DNA of 64,000 bases from Superficieibacter electus (GTDB lineage Bacteria > Pseudomonadota > Gammaproteobacteria > Enterobacterales > Enterobacteriaceae), in assembly GCF_002915575.1 (NCBI RefSeq), contig NZ_PQGD01000006.1, positions 62,001 through 126,000 of the forward strand. The letters are read 5' to 3'. The number at the start of each line of letters is the position of its first letter. The stretch's first letter is position 1. The notes beneath the pieces were generated by a model. The model was not told the origin of the DNA. It saw only the letters and a list, made by a program, of their open reading frames with translations, and did not search any database. This document shows, piece by piece, positions 61,503 through 64,000 of the stretch. The position numbers were made by a program, and so were the translations under genes.

Positions 61503-61526
61503 AAACGCGCCCGCAGGCGCTTTTAA
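61503..61526 (-). terminator. Terminator of serS
   Basis: On the minus strand AAAAGCGCC / GGGCGC with a short loop is followed by GTTTTC. It starts about 18 bases after the serS stop. Confidence 0.75.
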
Positions 61527-61543
61527 AATGAGAAATGTGAAGC

Positions 61544-62929
<1,386 letters not shown>

Positions 62930-64000
62930 TTAGCGGTAGCGTTTTGTGGGGCTATTTTGATCCTGTTCAGCAAGCCAGGCGAGCTTTTCGCCAATCTTCC
63001 CTTCCAGCCCGCGATTTGTTGGCTGATAATAACGCGTTTGCGCCATTTCCTGCGGGAAATACTGCTCTCCGGCGGCATAGGCACCTGGTTCATCATGGGC
63101 ATAGCGATACGCCTGACCGTAGCCCATTTCTTTCATCAGTTTGGTGGGGGCATTACGCAAATGTACCGGCACATCGTAATCCGGACGCTCACGGGCATCC
63201 GCCATCGCCGCTTTAAAAGCGGTATACACCGCATTGCTTTTCGGCGCGCAGGCGAGATAGACAATAGCCTGCGCAATCGCGCGCTCGCCTTCCGCTGGCC
63301 CTACGCGAGTAAAACAGTCCCAGGCGGAAATGGCCACCTGCATAGCGCGGGGATCGGCATTGCCAACATCTTCTGAAGCAATCGCCAGGCAGCGACGAGC
63401 AACATACAGCGGATCGCCTCCGGCGGTAATGATTCGCGCATACCAGTACAGTGCCGCATCCGGTGCGCTACCGCGTACCGATTTATGCAGCGCCGAAATA
63501 AGATCGTAGAAGCGGTCGCCTTTGTTATCAAAGCGCGCGCTTCGCTCACCGGCAATTTCCGTGAGTAGCGCAGGCAGAAGCACCCGTTTGCCTGTCTCAT
63601 CGACCTCGGCCATGTCGGCCATCATTTCGAGGGTGTTTAATGCCCGACGCGCATCGCCGTTAACCAGTTCAGCGATTGCCCGCCGGGTTTCATCAGGCAG
63701 CACGATATCTTTGCCGCCATATCCACGCGCATTGTCATTCATTGCCTGATCGAGCACCTGCTCAATATCTTCGCTGGTCAACGATTTCAGCAAATAGACA
63801 CGCGCTCGTGAAAGGAGTGCGGAATTAAGTTCAAAAGAGGGGTTTTCGGTGGTGGCTCCGATAAAGAAAATGGTTCCATCTTCAATATGCGGTAAGAATG
63901 CATCCTGCTGGCTTTTATTAAAGCGATGGACTTCGTCCACAAACAGGATAGTCCGCCGCCCGGCATTACGGTTTTGCCGTGCGCGCTCAATCGCTTCGCG
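62930..64000 (-). CDS. rarA: RarA (MgsA), replication-associated recombination AAA+ ATPase (partial, C-terminal part)
   Basis: The frame is open to the right edge, so the N-terminal part including Walker A lies outside; about 356 of the known 447 residues are visible. Walker B is at [17 protein letters not shown], the sensor-1-type stretch in [20 protein letters not shown], and the C-terminal RarA tetramerisation region follows. It acts at stalled replication forks, binding SSB and single-stranded DNA ends. It ends in QNSPTKRYR, near-identical to E. coli. Confidence 0.97.
   Translation of the reverse strand, partial: REAIERARQNRNAGRRTILFVDEVHRFNKSQQDAFLPHIEDGTIFFIGATTENPSFELNSALLSRARVYLLKSLTSEDIEQVLDQAMNDNARGYGGKDIVLPDETRRAIAELVNGDARRALNTLEMMADMAEVDETGKRVLLPALLTEIAGERSARFDNKGDRFYDLISALHKSVRGSAPDAALYWYARIITAGGDPLYVARRCLAIASEDVGNADPRAMQVAISAWDCFTRVGPAEGERAIAQAIVYLACAPKSNAVYTAFKAAMADARERPDYDVPVHLRNAPTKLMKEMGYGQAYRYAHDEPGAYAAGEQYFPQEMAQTRYYQPTNRGLEGKIGEKLAWLAEQDQNSPTKRYR

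Overview
The window is a chromosomal stretch from a member of the Enterobacteriaceae, close to Escherichia, Salmonella and Citrobacter. Nearly every gene can be matched by recall to an E. coli K-12 counterpart of almost the same length, and the order follows the E. coli rarA-serS to pqiB segment read in reverse. The OmpF sequence and the set of present and absent neighbours suggest Citrobacter or a near relative, but the genus is an inference. I see no tRNA, rRNA, insertion sequence, prophage or CRISPR array.

Layout. Bases 1-8700 hold pqiB (cut by the edge), pqiA, uup, rlmL, ycbX, zapC and pyrD. Bases 8900-13540 hold an accessory four-gene operon: a sodium/solute symporter, a NagB-like and a NagA-like enzyme, and a ROK-family repressor. 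E. coli carries fimbrial and sulfonate-utilisation genes in this pyrD-pepN interval. Bases 13760-22170 hold pepN, a queH-type gene, pncB, asnS and ompF with its OmpR-controlled promoter. Bases 22350-26820 hold aspC, gloC, ycbK and ldtD. Bases 27000-34240 are the cmoM-mukF-mukE-mukB chromosome-condensation operon. Bases 34360-43410 hold elyC, ycbJ, kdsB, ycaR, ycaQ, lpxK, msbA and ycaI, mostly envelope biogenesis. Bases 43630-50050 hold ihfB, rpsA, cmk, ycaL, aroA and serC. Bases 50230-57360 hold ycaP, ycaO and the anaerobic focA-pflB-pflA unit. Bases 57420-64000 hold ycaD, a dmsA without dmsB or dmsC, serS and rarA (cut by the edge).

How the parts work together. The focA-pflB-pflA unit makes, activates and exports the products of anaerobic pyruvate cleavage. 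kdsB, lpxK and msbA supply and flip lipid A and Kdo precursors. serC and aroA feed serine, pyridoxal phosphate and chorismate synthesis. MukBEF condenses the chromosome. pyrD keeps a PurR operator and the CTP-sensing leader hairpin.

Most worth a second look: (1) the pyrD-pepN operon, whose NagB-like enzyme lacks the usual phosphate loop and has two catalytic acids replaced, whose NagA-like enzyme is of a variant type, and which has no kinase or PTS gene; (2) full-length dmsA with both electron-transfer partner genes missing; (3) a REP pair bracketed by two near-identical terminator hairpins after asnS; (4) an 11-bp inverted repeat beside the dmsBC deletion point. No wholly new system is evident; the pyrD-pepN operon is the best candidate for undescribed biochemistry.
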